A stretch of 64,000 nt of DNA from Mucilaginibacter roseus (GCF_021215455.1 NZ_JAJPWV010000004.1:1-64000), one strand, 5' to 3'; positions 33,862-43,372 are shown, counted from the stretch's first letter. Numbers and translations: made by a program. The notes: generated by a model not told the origin, from the letters alone.

Positions 33862-35766
33862 ATGTACAAATATATTTTTTTAGTGTGTGCGGGCATGTTA
33901 GCGGTTTGCGCGAAAGCGCAAACTGTTAGCAGTCCCGACAAAAGCATTACGGTAACATTAAATGTTAACGCGGGTAAACCTGTGTACTCAGTAACCCGCA
34001 AGGGAGAGCCGGTTATAGCGGCGTCAGCCTTAGGTATTGATCAGAGCAACGGCAACTTTTACAGCGGTTTAAAGCTCAAATCATCAAAAAGCAGTATGGG
34101 CGGACAAATGTATTCCATGGTGAACGCCAAAAAGCACCACATTAACTACAAATATAGTGAGCGTGTTTACAGTTTGCTTAATGCCGCAGGTAAGCAAATG
34201 GACGTAATCTTCCGGGTATCAGATGACGGTGTGGCTTTTCGCTATTATTTTCCTGATGGCGGCAAAAACGATGCGGTGATCAACAAGGAATTTACCGAAT
34301 ATCACTTTGCCCCTGCCACAAAAACCTGGCTGCAACCTAAAGCCGAACCGAAAAGCGGCTGGGAACACACCAATCCATCATACGAAGAAAATTATGATCA
34401 GGATGTTACCGCAGGTAAATCCGCTAAAAACGGCTGGATCTATCCTGCACTATTTAAAACCGGTAATAACTGGGCGCTTATAACAGAAGCCGGACAAGAC
34501 GGAAGCTATTGTGGTACTACGTTAAAAAACGATTCGGGAAGCAGCAAATATAAGATCGGCTTTCCTGACGCGCGCGAAATTTACACCGGTAGAGACCTGC
34601 TGCCTAAAAACGTAACCTATACGCCTTGGCGGGTAATTACTATCGGCAGTTTGAAAACCATTGTTGAATCGACCCTGGGTACCGATGTTGCGCCACCGGC
34701 TATTTCGCTTAAAGATACATCAATAGTTAAACCAGGTAAAGCGGCCTGGAGCTGGATCATGAGTAAGGATGATTCGATTACCTACACCGAGCAAATACGC
34801 TATGTTGATCTGGCCAATAAAATGAACTGGCAATACTGCCTGGTTGACGCAGACTGGGACAGGAAAATAGGTTACGATAAAATAAAGCAACTGGCCGACT
34901 ACGCAAAAACCAAAAACGTGGGCATACTATTATGGTACAATTCTGCAGGCCCGTGGAATACCGTAAAATACACACCCAAGGATAAGTTGCTCACCCACGA
35001 GGAGCGTGAAAAGGAATTTACCCGCTTGAAAGAAATGGGTATAAAGGGTGTAAAAATTGACTTCTTTGGTGGCGATGGACGCTCCATGATTCAATATTAT
35101 ATAGATATATTGAACGATGCTGCCGCCCATGGTTTGCTGGTGAATTTTCACGGCGCGACCTTACCACGCGGATGGGCTCGCACCTACCCCAACCTGATGA
35201 CTACCGAGGCGGTAAAAGGCTTTGAGATGGTAACCTTTGGCCAGGGTGATGCTGATAAACAGGCCAATCATTGTGCTATGCTGCCGTTCACACGCAACGC
35301 GTTTGATCCGATGGATTTTACGCCAATGAACCTCTATAAAATACCTACACAGGTAAAGCGCAAAACTACCAGTGGATTTGAACTGGCTACAAGCGTGGTA
35401 TTCCTGTCGGGCATCCAACATTATGCCGAGTCGCCTGAGGGCATGTCGCACCAACCGGAGTATGTAGTATCATTTCTGCAAAACCTGCCTAACTATTGGG
35501 ATGATGTACGCTTTGTTGACGGCTACCCGGGTAAGTACGCGGTTATAGCGCGCAAAAGCGGCAACAAGTGGTACATAGCAGGTATTAACGGCGAAAATGA
35601 CGGCAAAGAAGTTACCATCAACCTGAAAGATTTTAAAGCCACCAAAGCTAAACTAATTGCAGATGGCGCGGAACCACTAACCTTTACGGAAAGCAACGTA
35701 CCTACCAACAACCCGGCAAAGATTACTATGAAAGGCAATGGCGGCTTCGTGATCGTACTGGAATAA
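33862..35766 (+). CDS. GH97 retaining glycosidase, probable beta-L-arabinopyranosidase
   Basis: A 634-residue exported enzyme (signal ending CAKAQ) of GH97: N-terminal beta-sandwich (about 20-270), TIM barrel (about 280-545) and C-terminal beta domain. GVKIDFFGGDG carries an Asp in the place of the nucleophile of retaining GH97 (the alpha-galactosidase type), and TTEAVKGFEM the acid/base Glu. Inverting GH97 alpha-glucosidases lack that Asp. Retaining members include alpha-galactosidases and a known Bacteroides beta-L-arabinopyranosidase; beta-L-Arap has the same ring layout as alpha-D-Gal. Being inside araB-araD-araA, the arabinopyranosidase activity is my preferred guess; alpha-galactosidase is the alternative. 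Confidence 0.85.
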   Translation: MYKYIFLVCAGMLAVCAKAQTVSSPDKSITVTLNVNAGKPVYSVTRKGEPVIAASALGIDQSNGNFYSGLKLKSSKSSMGGQMYSMVNAKKHHINYKYSERVYSLLNAAGKQMDVIFRVSDDGVAFRYYFPDGGKNDAVINKEFTEYHFAPATKTWLQPKAEPKSGWEHTNPSYEENYDQDVTAGKSAKNGWIYPALFKTGNNWALITEAGQDGSYCGTTLKNDSGSSKYKIGFPDAREIYTGRDLLPKNVTYTPWRVITIGSLKTIVESTLGTDVAPPAISLKDTSIVKPGKAAWSWIMSKDDSITYTEQIRYVDLANKMNWQYCLVDADWDRKIGYDKIKQLADYAKTKNVGILLWYNSAGPWNTVKYTPKDKLLTHEEREKEFTRLKEMGIKGVKIDFFGGDGRSMIQYYIDILNDAAAHGLLVNFHGATLPRGWARTYPNLMTTEAVKGFEMVTFGQGDADKQANHCAMLPFTRNAFDPMDFTPMNLYKIPTQVKRKTTSGFELATSVVFLSGIQHYAESPEGMSHQPEYVVSFLQNLPNYWDDVRFVDGYPGKYAVIARKSGNKWYIAGINGENDGKEVTINLKDFKATKAKLIADGAEPLTFTESNVPTNNPAKITMKGNGGFVIVLE

Positions 35767-35802
35767 AAATTTGAAACAACTTATTTAATACTTAATATTA
35801 AC

Positions 35803-37293
35803 ATGATCGATTTAAAAACACTTGAGGTTTGGTTTTTAACCGGAAGCCAGCATTTGTATGGCGAGGAAACGCTGAACCAGGTTGCCGAGCACTCTAAGCA
35901 GTTAGCTGCCGCGCTTGACGGTGCCGGCCAGATACCGGTGCGCGTGGTTTACAAACCTACTGTAAAAACTACTGAAGAAATTTACGCTACTATACAGGAA
36001 GCCAACGTTGCCGAAAACGTGATCGGTATCATCACCTGGATGCACACTTTTTCGCCTGCTAAAATGTGGATTCGTGGCCTGAGTATTCTTAAAAAACCGA
36101 TGCTGCACCTGCATACTCAATTTAACCGCGATATTCCATGGAGTTCAATTGACATGGATTTTATGAACCTGAACCAAAGCGCGCATGGCGACAGGGAATT
36201 CGGCTTCATGGTTTCGCGTATGCGTAAAAACCGTAAAGTGGTTGTTGGTCACTGGCAGGATGAAGAAGTACTGACCCAAATTGGTTCATGGACCCGCGCC
36301 GCCGCAGGCTGGCACGACTGGCAGGGCGCTAAATTTGCCCGTTTTGGCGACAACATGCGCTATGTGGCGGTAACCGATGGCGACAAAGTTGAGGCCGAAC
36401 TGAAATTTGGTTTCGCGGTTAACAGCTATGGTATTGGCGATCTGGTAGCTTTGATAGATGGCGTTAGCGAAGATGCTATCAACAAGCTGTTAGACGAATA
36501 TGAAAGCACCTATACCCTTGCCGATGATTTAAAACGCGGTGGGGCAAAGCATTCATCAGTATACGAGGCTGCTAAAATTGAGCTCGGCTTGCGCAAGTTT
36601 TTAGAGGACGGCAAGTTCAAAGGCTTTACCGATACGTTTGAAGACTTGCACGGCATGGTACAATTGCCGGGGCTTGCCGTACAACGTTTATTAGCTGATG
36701 GCTATGGCTTTGCCGGTGAGGGCGACTGGAAAACCGTTGCGCTTGTGCGTGCCTTTAAGGTAATGGGCAGTGGCCTGCCAGGTGGCAATGCTTTTATGGA
36801 AGATTATACCTACCACTTTGACCCGAACAACGCGCTGGTTTTAGGCTCGCACATGCTGGAAGTTGATGCTTCATTAGCAAGTGGTAAAGCAAGTTTAGAG
36901 GTGCACCCGTTGGGTATTGGCGGTAAAGCCGACCCTGCAAGGCTGGTATTTAACGTAGCCGGAGGCGCGGCATTAAACGCATCGTTAATTGATATGGGCA
37001 ACCGTTTCCGTTTGTTAGTGAACGAGGTTGAAGCCGTTGAACCGCAAAACGATCTGCCTAACTTGCCGGTAGCCCGTGTATTATGGAAACCATTGCCGGA
37101 TATGAAAACCGGCTGTGCCGCGTGGATTTACGCCGGCGGCGCGCATCATACCGCCTACAGCCAAAACCTTACTGCCGAAATGATACAGGATTTTGCCGAC
37201 ATGGCCGATATTGAGTTTTTACGCATAGGCAAAGGCACAACTATTGAAAGTTTCCGTAACGAGCTTCGCTGGAACGAAGTAGCTTACAAATAA
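35803..37293 (+). CDS. araA: L-arabinose isomerase
   Basis: A 496-residue cytoplasmic enzyme converting L-arabinose to L-ribulose with Mn2+. [15 protein letters not shown] opens the protein as in other AraA, with [22 protein letters not shown], and the Glu/His metal ligands in [16 protein letters not shown] and AGGAHHT. Length is usual. It is the fourth gene of the rightward ara run, 36 bases after GH97, and is followed by a terminator-like hairpin. Confidence 0.96.
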   Translation: MIDLKTLEVWFLTGSQHLYGEETLNQVAEHSKQLAAALDGAGQIPVRVVYKPTVKTTEEIYATIQEANVAENVIGIITWMHTFSPAKMWIRGLSILKKPMLHLHTQFNRDIPWSSIDMDFMNLNQSAHGDREFGFMVSRMRKNRKVVVGHWQDEEVLTQIGSWTRAAAGWHDWQGAKFARFGDNMRYVAVTDGDKVEAELKFGFAVNSYGIGDLVALIDGVSEDAINKLLDEYESTYTLADDLKRGGAKHSSVYEAAKIELGLRKFLEDGKFKGFTDTFEDLHGMVQLPGLAVQRLLADGYGFAGEGDWKTVALVRAFKVMGSGLPGGNAFMEDYTYHFDPNNALVLGSHMLEVDASLASGKASLEVHPLGIGGKADPARLVFNVAGGAALNASLIDMGNRFRLLVNEVEAVEPQNDLPNLPVARVLWKPLPDMKTGCAAWIYAGGAHHTAYSQNLTAEMIQDFADMADIEFLRIGKGTTIESFRNELRWNEVAYK

Positions 37294-37304
37294 TTATATT
37301 AGCA

Positions 37305-37345
37305 GGCCGGCATTTCAGGATGGGATTTTGAGTGCCGGCCTTTTT
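37305..37345 (+). terminator. Terminator-like hairpin after araA
   Basis: GGCCGGCA (37305-37312) pairs with TGCCGGCC (37333-37340) over a 20-base loop, followed by five T. It would lower expression of the symporter relative to araBDA, or the symporter has its own unseen promoter. Confidence 0.7.
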
Positions 37346-37370
37346 ACCAATTTTTTAACCCTAATTTTTT

Positions 37371-39071
37371 ATGAGTAAATTCTCAACTATTGATATCGTT
37401 GTGTTCGTTATCTACTTCGTGTTGGTAACAGGCTACGGTATATGGGTATACCGCCTTAAACGCAACAAGGGCGTATCCGATTCAAAAGACTTTTTCCTGG
37501 CCGAGGGATCGCTCACGTGGTGGGCTATCGGTGCTTCGCTCATCGCCTCCAACATTTCTGCCGAGCAATTTATCGGCATGAGTGGTAACGGCTTTGTGGT
37601 AGGTATTGCCGTTGCGGCTTACGAATGGGTGGCTGCCATCGCGCTCATTATCGTAGCTGTTTGGTTTATCCCGGTGTATCTTAAAAACAAGATATTCACC
37701 ATGCCGCAGTTTCTGCAAACCCGGTATAACGAAACGGTGAGCTTAATTATGGCTATCTTCTGGCTGTTTTTATACGTATTTGTAAACCTCACTTCCATTC
37801 TTTACCTGGGTGCGCTTGCTATTGATAACATTGCCGGCGGTGGTTATTTCCACCTTATTATCATCGTAATGGCAATCTTCGCCTTGGTTATTACTTTGGG
37901 TGGTATGAAAGTGATCGGTTTTACCGATGTTATACAAGTGCTGGTATTGATAATAGGCGGTTTAGCTACCACCTACATCGCGCTGACATTGGTGAGCGAA
38001 AAATTTGGCTTAGGCAAAGATGTATGGGGCGGCTTTACCGCGATGATGAAAGACGCTCCGGATCACTTTAAAATGATCATTGAAAAACCAAAACCGGGTG
38101 CATCTCAAAGCGACATTAATAAATACCTGATGCTGCCGGGCATTGCCATGTATTTTGCAGGCCAGTGGATTGTGAACCTAAACTATTGGGGCTGTAACCA
38201 ATACATTACCCAGCGCGCTTTAGGTGCCGACCTGAAAACAGCACGTACGGGTATTTTATTCGCAGGTTTCCTGAAGTTAGGTATGCCCGTAATTGTAATG
38301 TTGCCTGGTATTGCCGCCTATGTATTATACAAAAACGGTGGTATACAAGCTGAAATGGCACCCGGTGGCCACTTTAATGCAGACAATGCTTACTCGGCTA
38401 TATTAGGCTTTTTACCTACGGGATTAAAAGGCCTTTCATTGGCAGCACTTACAGCAGCTATTGTGGCATCACTTGCGGGTAAGGCAAATAGTATTTCAAC
38501 CATTTTTACACTGGATATTTACAAGAAGTATATCAACAAAGAAGCAGGCGAAAAGAAACTGGTAATTGTTGGCCGTATCACCATTTTTGCGGCAATGCTG
38601 CTTTCCATCCTTTTAACCTGGAAGGATTTGCTGGGTATTGGCGGTGAGGGTGGTTTTACTTTTATCCAAAAATATACGGGCTTTATTAGTCCGGGTATAT
38701 TTGCCATGTTCCTGCTGGGTATGTTTTGGAAACGCACTACCGGCGCGGCGGCTATCGCGGGTATACTTACCGGTTTCGGAATGTCGGTATTGTTCAATAA
38801 CTATGCTCCTAAGCTATTTGGTAACGAAACCTTATTGTATACCGCATATCCTAACGGCAAGGGCGGTTATGAAATACCGTTCCTGATTTGCATGGGCTTA
38901 TCGTTCTTATTCACCATGATCGTGATGATACTAATAAGTCTTCGCGGCCCTAAGGTGAACCCGAAAGCATTTGTGCTGGATACCTCAATGTTCAAGGTTG
39001 CCCCTTCAACATTGGCTCTTATTGTATTAACCCTATTAATGATAACAGCACTTTACGTGCGCTTCTGGTAA
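37371..39071 (+). CDS. Sodium/sugar symporter (SSS family)
   Basis: A 566-residue inner membrane protein with about 14 hydrophobic helices. The beginning DIVVFVIYFVLVTGYGIWVY, then SLTWWAIGASLIASNISAEQ (the sodium-solute symporter core helix) and GLSLAALTAAIVASLAGKAN (the sodium-site helix) place it in SSS with SGLT-like sugar carriers. Its location after araA makes L-arabinose the natural substrate. With no other importer here, it completes the uptake step. Confidence 0.9.
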   Translation: MSKFSTIDIVVFVIYFVLVTGYGIWVYRLKRNKGVSDSKDFFLAEGSLTWWAIGASLIASNISAEQFIGMSGNGFVVGIAVAAYEWVAAIALIIVAVWFIPVYLKNKIFTMPQFLQTRYNETVSLIMAIFWLFLYVFVNLTSILYLGALAIDNIAGGGYFHLIIIVMAIFALVITLGGMKVIGFTDVIQVLVLIIGGLATTYIALTLVSEKFGLGKDVWGGFTAMMKDAPDHFKMIIEKPKPGASQSDINKYLMLPGIAMYFAGQWIVNLNYWGCNQYITQRALGADLKTARTGILFAGFLKLGMPVIVMLPGIAAYVLYKNGGIQAEMAPGGHFNADNAYSAILGFLPTGLKGLSLAALTAAIVASLAGKANSISTIFTLDIYKKYINKEAGEKKLVIVGRITIFAAMLLSILLTWKDLLGIGGEGGFTFIQKYTGFISPGIFAMFLLGMFWKRTTGAAAIAGILTGFGMSVLFNNYAPKLFGNETLLYTAYPNGKGGYEIPFLICMGLSFLFTMIVMILISLRGPKVNPKAFVLDTSMFKVAPSTLALIVLTLLMITALYVRFW

Positions 39072-39097
39072 AATTTTGTTCCGTTTAATAATCGAGA

Positions 39098-39129
39098 GGC
39101 AGTCCCTGTATATCAGGGCTGCCTTTTTT
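39098..39129 (+). terminator. Terminator of the ara operon
   Basis: GGCAG-T-CCCTG pairs with CAGGG-CTGCC around a TATAT loop, with one bulged T, followed by six T. Confidence 0.88.
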
Positions 39130-40552
39130 AGTTTACGCTCGGTTTATTCCATGTTTGTGCCGGTATTACCGGGTTTATGCGGAAGTTTGAATATTGCGTA
39201 GATAGCCGCTGTTTACCGGTCGTGTTCAACTCGTTATAAGGCATCAGGATGCCATCCGTCTGCCTGAAATCTGAATAAACAGTTGTTAGCGGCACCTTAG
39301 TCGCCATATCGCCCGAGGCCGACATTTCACCTTTATCATTTATAATAAAAGCATATCGCTTGCCATTCTGCATACAAACTATTGCCGTGCCTGCCTTGCC
39401 GGATTTAACGTTCTCTACCGTTAGCGCTTCTATCTCTGATTTTCGCAAACCTAAAATTCCGGTATAAAAGGATGTACGCATTTCATTAACCCGTGCACTG
39501 GAAAGCGCTGCGGTTTTACCGCCCTGCCACTCCCAGCCGCTATTACCGTCCAATTGCTGTACCTGTAATAATTTACCCTCTTTGCTCATCTCCAAACGCA
39601 GCCGCTCAACGGCAACGTCAACATAACCGGTAACTGTTATGCCTTGTAAGGTTGCCTCAAAGGTGAGTGTCTTGATATTATCGAGCTTAGCACCGCCATG
39701 TATTGCATTAGCTTTCAGCAATAATGCTTTTGCATCGGCTGTTTTTGTTGCCGCTTCATTGCTTAAGCTGCTGTTTGTGGCAGATCTTTCTCTTTTGCTT
39801 GCAGATGACGACGATTTGGATCTTTCAGCGGCCATCTCTTTTTCATCTTTCATGAAATAGATATCGCCATCAATAACGGCCATCACCGGTTTCTCAGACG
39901 CGCGATAGTAAAAGGAGTGCACTTGTGTTTTGCCGTCATCAAAAGTAAGCGTAAGCACGCCCTTGTTTATTTTATAGGTACCTGCGCCGCCTTTTTTATT
40001 GGTTCCGCCACCGCCTATACCCTCACCGGCTATTACGGATGTATTTTCGCTATTGGTGCTAAAACGGCCTTTGCCATCAAAGTACAGTCCGCGGGTGGAT
40101 GAAGTGCCAACATAAGTTGTACCTGTACCGATGCCGCCCATGCTGGTCATATTTGTAAATTTCAGGAATCCCTTTGGCACACTGTTATCCATAGGTTGCT
40201 TCAGGAGGAAAAAGCTTCCCGCATCTATCCTATCGCTGCTCGCAATGTCATAGTCAGATACGTCACCATCCGCACTGTACTTAAGCGTTAGCTTTTTACC
40301 TGAAATGCTATATCGCCCGGTAGTTCGCTTTTGCCAGTCGGGTTTGTCGAGCTCGTCATTAAACGTTCCGTCAGGCCTGAAAAGGTAAACCTCATCAATG
40401 CGGTTCATGCCGCCACCCGGTGTTACCGAGGGCATGAGTTTTACCCCGGCGTAAACGCCATTTAATGTTTTAGTTTGGCCATTTACAACATCAGCAAATA
40501 GCAATGTGCACCACACTATTATTGTAAATCTGAGGATCCGCAAATATGTCAT
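39128..40552 (-). CDS. Exported two-domain protein, unknown function
   Basis: A 474-residue protein with a signal peptide (ending VVNGQTK). The first half (about 25-235) has beta-rich patterns of a lipocalin-like type, VYLFRPDGTFNDEL and GRYSISGKKLTLKY then a second similar set, FDGKGRFSTNSEN and GTYKINKGVLTLTF, so it looks duplicated. A Ser/Lys/Ala-rich linker (about 240-272) leads to a second half (about 275-465) that resembles outer-membrane lipoprotein-sorting (LolA/LolB-like) folds: LLKANAIHGGAKLDNIKT and MPYNELNT. These likenesses are by eye only. It faces the ara operon terminator and is transcribed alone. Confidence 0.7.
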   Translation of the reverse strand: MTYLRILRFTIIVWCTLLFADVVNGQTKTLNGVYAGVKLMPSVTPGGGMNRIDEVYLFRPDGTFNDELDKPDWQKRTTGRYSISGKKLTLKYSADGDVSDYDIASSDRIDAGSFFLLKQPMDNSVPKGFLKFTNMTSMGGIGTGTTYVGTSSTRGLYFDGKGRFSTNSENTSVIAGEGIGGGGTNKKGGAGTYKINKGVLTLTFDDGKTQVHSFYYRASEKPVMAVIDGDIYFMKDEKEMAAERSKSSSSASKRERSATNSSLSNEAATKTADAKALLLKANAIHGGAKLDNIKTLTFEATLQGITVTGYVDVAVERLRLEMSKEGKLLQVQQLDGNSGWEWQGGKTAALSSARVNEMRTSFYTGILGLRKSEIEALTVENVKSGKAGTAIVCMQNGKRYAFIINDKGEMSASGDMATKVPLTTVYSDFRQTDGILMPYNELNTTGKQRLSTQYSNFRINPVIPAQTWNKPSVN

Positions 40553-40651
40553 GCCTGTTTAACAATAACATTTACCACCTTGTTTAGGCAAATAAATTAA
40601 TTAACACTGTAAGTGCGTTTCCTCAGATCATATTAACTTCGCAATGTTTTT

Positions 40652-41233
40652 ATGAAGAGAATAATTAAACATCACGCCAAAAGAGCCAGATACATCATCT
40701 ATAAAGAAACACTCGTTGATTTTAAAGAGCATCTGTGGACATTCATTGGCTCGTTTCTCGGCATTGGTATTGTAGGCTTTTTAAACAGCCAGTACTTCAC
40801 CGCTTATGATAATCTTTTCCTGATCGGCTCATTTGGCGCGTCGTCAGTATTAATTTACGGTGCGATTGATAGTCCGCTGGCACAACCGCGTAACTTAATT
40901 GGCGGGCATGTAGTTTGTGCCATTATCGGGGTAACTGTGCATAAATTCATTCCAAATGAGCTATGGCTCAGTTGCGCGTTATCAGTGTCATTTTCAATTG
41001 TTGCCATGCAGATCACCAAAACGCTGCATCCACCTGGTGGCGCGACAGCGTTAATTGCGAATATCGGCTCAGCCAAAATAAAGGCGTTGGGATATTTCTA
41101 TGTACTTAGCCCAGTGCTTTTAGGGGTACTCGTGCTATTTGTTGTTGCGATGATATGCAACAATGCTACATCATACCGTAGCTATCCCAGAAATAAAGGA
41201 TGGTATAAGATATGGCTCCGTAAGTATAATTAG
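40652..41233 (+). CDS. HPP-family membrane protein
   Basis: A 193-residue protein with four hydrophobic helices and the HPP motif, LHPPGGATALIA. Two other conserved spots are GSFGASSVLIYGA and LAQPRNLIGGH. Cyanobacterial and plant relatives carry nitrite into plastids or cells, but wide-family function is not fixed. A one-mismatch -7 box (TAACTTCG, 40634-40641) lies before the start. No nitrite or nitrate genes are in the window. Confidence 0.85.
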   Translation: MKRIIKHHAKRARYIIYKETLVDFKEHLWTFIGSFLGIGIVGFLNSQYFTAYDNLFLIGSFGASSVLIYGAIDSPLAQPRNLIGGHVVCAIIGVTVHKFIPNELWLSCALSVSFSIVAMQITKTLHPPGGATALIANIGSAKIKALGYFYVLSPVLLGVLVLFVVAMICNNATSYRSYPRNKGWYKIWLRKYN

Positions 41234-41312
41234 GCTTGCCTCTTAATCACAGCTATCAGATAGAATAAAATCAATCGGCTATAATTATAACGTTACGGAA
41301 CAGAAATAAATT

Positions 41313-41320
41313 TATATTTG
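41313..41320 (+). promoter_or_regulatory. -7 element of tRNA-Arg
   Basis: TATATTTG, exact match, six bases upstream of the mature tRNA start. Confidence 0.7.
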
Positions 41321-41326
41321 CGCCAC

Positions 41327-41398
41327 GTTCCCGTAGTTCAATGGATAGAATGTCAGATTCCGGTTCTGATGATATGAGTTCGAATCTCGTCGGGAACA
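41327..41398 (+). tRNA. tRNA-Arg (CCG)
   Basis: A full cloverleaf: acceptor GTTCCCG/CGGGAAC, anticodon stem TCAGA/TCTGA with loop TTCCGGT giving anticodon CCG (41360-41362), T arm ATGAG-TTCGAAT-CTCGT, discriminator A. CCA is not encoded. It reads CGG codons. Confidence 0.95.
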
Positions 41399-41403
41399 CT
41401 ATA

Positions 41404-41437
41404 AAGTCTTTTTACATCGGTAAAAGGACTTTTTTAT
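41404..41437 (+). terminator. Terminator after tRNA-Arg
   Basis: AAGTC-TTTTTAC pairs with GTAAAA-GGACTT around ATCG, followed by TTTTTT. Confidence 0.8.
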
Positions 41438-41455
41438 TTACTGGTGTATGCTTAA

Positions 41456-41854
41456 TTAATAAGCTATAAAAGGTATTGGTTCGGCTAATATATCATTACC
41501 GCTTAAATCTTCATATATACAGAGCATGTGGTCGGTATCTATTACCCATTGTTTTACACCTGCAGCGGCAGCCTGCTCACAAAAAGTATTAAAATCAGTT
41601 TGGCCCTGCTGATGAATGGTGATCACTTGGCGCAATTCATTCGGTGAAGCCTCAGCGTTTATCATTTTTGGCTCGTAAATAGCCGATGCCGACACCTGAT
41701 ATCCATTGTCTCCGTAATATATTGTAGAGCCATCAATAACGCTATACACGTAACGCTTTAGGCCTAACCTTTTTATCGTTTGAATATAAAGCGGAAAATC
41801 GGCACCGCTTTTAACCTGGGCGTGTGCCGCCTGCATCTGCTGTAAAGTGAACAT
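41456..41854 (-). CDS. DUF1398 family protein
   Basis: A 132-residue cytoplasmic protein matching DUF1398 (E. coli YbcV-like): YIQTIKRLGLKRYVYSVIDG and YYGDNGYQVS near the start and DFNTFCEQAAAAGVKQWV later. No activity is known for the family; the E. coli member lies in a prophage, but no phage genes are seen here. It stands alone, downstream and opposite to tRNA-Arg. Confidence 0.8.
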   Translation of the reverse strand: MFTLQQMQAAHAQVKSGADFPLYIQTIKRLGLKRYVYSVIDGSTIYYGDNGYQVSASAIYEPKMINAEASPNELRQVITIHQQGQTDFNTFCEQAAAAGVKQWVIDTDHMLCIYEDLSGNDILAEPIPFIAY

Positions 41855-42008
41855 GTTTTATTAGTAATTATTAAAAAATGTAGCGCAAACTCAATTATTA
41901 TATAAATATAAAAATTTATGAATGGTAGTTTATTGAACTAAGTTTATTTGGCTGGCGGTTAAACCAACATAATAAATTATGTTCTTAACTGTACAAATCA
42001 ACCGAACC

Positions 42009-42650
42009 ATGAACACCATATTCAAACGCAAACTCTTTCTAACATTAGTATTGGCTATAACTATGTGCAGCTTTAGCAAAGCACAAAACAATATTAAGAT
42101 AGATGCCGACTTATCACGCGGTGCTGTCCGCATTAATTCGGTTTACCTGGCGGATGCAGGTGTGACTGTTTACATTGACAACCTTGGCCGCCTGCGAGAT
42201 GTTTATGCGGATGCCGCCGACAATTATTATGACCCGACGCATACCGACGATACTTTTACTTTCGGCGAAGTGGAATACTATCCGCACGATTATATCTTTG
42301 ATGAGTTAAGTGACCGTTTAAAACGCATAGGCAATTTAAACATCACTTATTACGACCGTTTTAGTTGGGATGAGCTGCGTGGCAAGATCAAATCAATAGG
42401 CAGCATAAACTTTACCTATTACGACCGCTTTGGATGGGACGAAACCAAAGGGCTGATCAAATCAATCGGCAATGTAAACATTACTTATTATGATCGTTTT
42501 GGCCGAGATGAGGATAAGGGAAAGATTAAAAGCATAGGAAATACCTCATTTACCTACGTTGGACAGGCTGTTCAGGTTAACGGTTACGACAAAAACGGAG
42601 CGCTAAATCTTCGCCGTTCAGCCGCGAGACAATCCGCCTTTGCTGATTGA
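42009..42650 (+). CDS. Exported protein with three 23-residue repeats
   Basis: From the ATG at 42009 a 213-residue protein with a signal peptide (KLFLTLVLAITMCSFSKAQ). No family recognised. Its C-terminal half has three tandem 23-residue units, each IG-x-(I/L/V)-N-(I/F)-TYYDRF followed by WDE or RDE, a Lys/Gly pair and IKS, at 42327-42395, 42396-42464 and 42465-42533, with a partial fourth (IGNTSFTY). Tyr/Asp/Arg-rich beta repeats suggest an extended surface. Before them are DAGVTVYIDNLGRLRDVYAD and FGEVEYYPHDYIFDE. An earlier in-frame ATG lies at 41979 but the signal peptide fits the later one better. Confidence 0.75.
   Translation: MNTIFKRKLFLTLVLAITMCSFSKAQNNIKIDADLSRGAVRINSVYLADAGVTVYIDNLGRLRDVYADAADNYYDPTHTDDTFTFGEVEYYPHDYIFDELSDRLKRIGNLNITYYDRFSWDELRGKIKSIGSINFTYYDRFGWDETKGLIKSIGNVNITYYDRFGRDEDKGKIKSIGNTSFTYVGQAVQVNGYDKNGALNLRRSAARQSAFAD
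42327..42560 (+). repeat. Three and a half tandem 69-bp coding repeats
   Basis: Units start at 42327, 42396, 42465 and 42534, all in frame. They differ by many synonymous and a few amino-acid changes, so they are old rather than recent copies. Confidence 0.85.
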
Positions 42651-42735
42651 CCTTTATCCGGCAGCTAACACAATCTCTTAAGTTTTATGCAAATACTTTG
42701 GGCCTTTTTGTAATTTAGCGAAAACTTTATCTGTC

Positions 42736-43293
42736 ATGTTAAAAAAATATTCCCTTCGCGCCATTACTTTATTGATCCTGGTATTAACTTTTGCATCATG
42801 CAAAAAAGAAACCGTTATCATACGGGAAGTAGTAAAAGAGGAAGAACCTGAGCCGGAGGAAAAACAAATTACCGCTTATAAGGATGTTGTAGAAAAACTC
42901 TTAGGGCGTTGGAAGGTAGACGAGATATTTTTTGATTATAAAGACGAAAACGATAAGGTTGTTTTTAAATCATCCACAATCGGCTGGGGATACTTAACGT
43001 TTTATGATAACGGAAAAGTTTTTATGGTATCTGACCGACTTAATACAGGCGGTTACACTACTGAGGACTATGGTTTAAAAAAACCGGCGGACAAGTATAT
43101 TTTAAGTATACGATATTTCAAAGTGATGACTGGGGTTGGTTCGACAAATGCCTCATTACAAATAGAAAGTTTTACAGAAAACAGGATTTCATTTACTGAC
43201 CAGTACGCCGATGTATATTATTATGATCAATATAACGTGCTTAAAACGGCTAAAACTGTAGCTATTCATTTCACGGTTAATCGTGTTTATTAG
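42736..43293 (+). CDS. Lipoprotein, lipocalin-like, unknown function
   Basis: A 185-residue lipoprotein (LTFASC, Cys22) with an acidic spacer (KEEEPEPEEKQ) and a domain starting LLGRWKVDEIFFDYKD, with YLTFYDNGKVFMVSD and ISFTDQYADVYYY. The GRW opening and alternating beta pattern are typical of the lipocalin-like domains found in many Bacteroidota lipoproteins; this is a resemblance by eye. No operon partner. Confidence 0.7.
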   Translation: MLKKYSLRAITLLILVLTFASCKKETVIIREVVKEEEPEPEEKQITAYKDVVEKLLGRWKVDEIFFDYKDENDKVVFKSSTIGWGYLTFYDNGKVFMVSDRLNTGGYTTEDYGLKKPADKYILSIRYFKVMTGVGSTNASLQIESFTENRISFTDQYADVYYYDQYNVLKTAKTVAIHFTVNRVY

Positions 43294-43359
43294 TATTGTG
43301 CTGCAATTATCAACACCAGCCAATCAACAGCGAACCCAAAAAGTCAAATGATTTTTTGA

Positions 43360-43367
43360 TAGTTTCG
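43360..43367 (+). promoter_or_regulatory. -7 element of GNAT gene
   Basis: TAGTTTCG, one mismatch from TAnnTTTG, ends five bases before the ATG at 43373, so the mRNA would be leaderless or nearly so. Confidence 0.45.
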
Positions 43368-43372
43368 CCCCC

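Noticed and set aside
41456..41854. DUF1398 gene beside a tRNA as a prophage remnant
   Set aside because: No integrase, direct repeat of the tRNA end or other phage gene is present.
42009..42650. Tandem 69-bp units as a CRISPR or minisatellite
   Set aside because: They are in-frame protein repeats with no spacers and with diverged codons.
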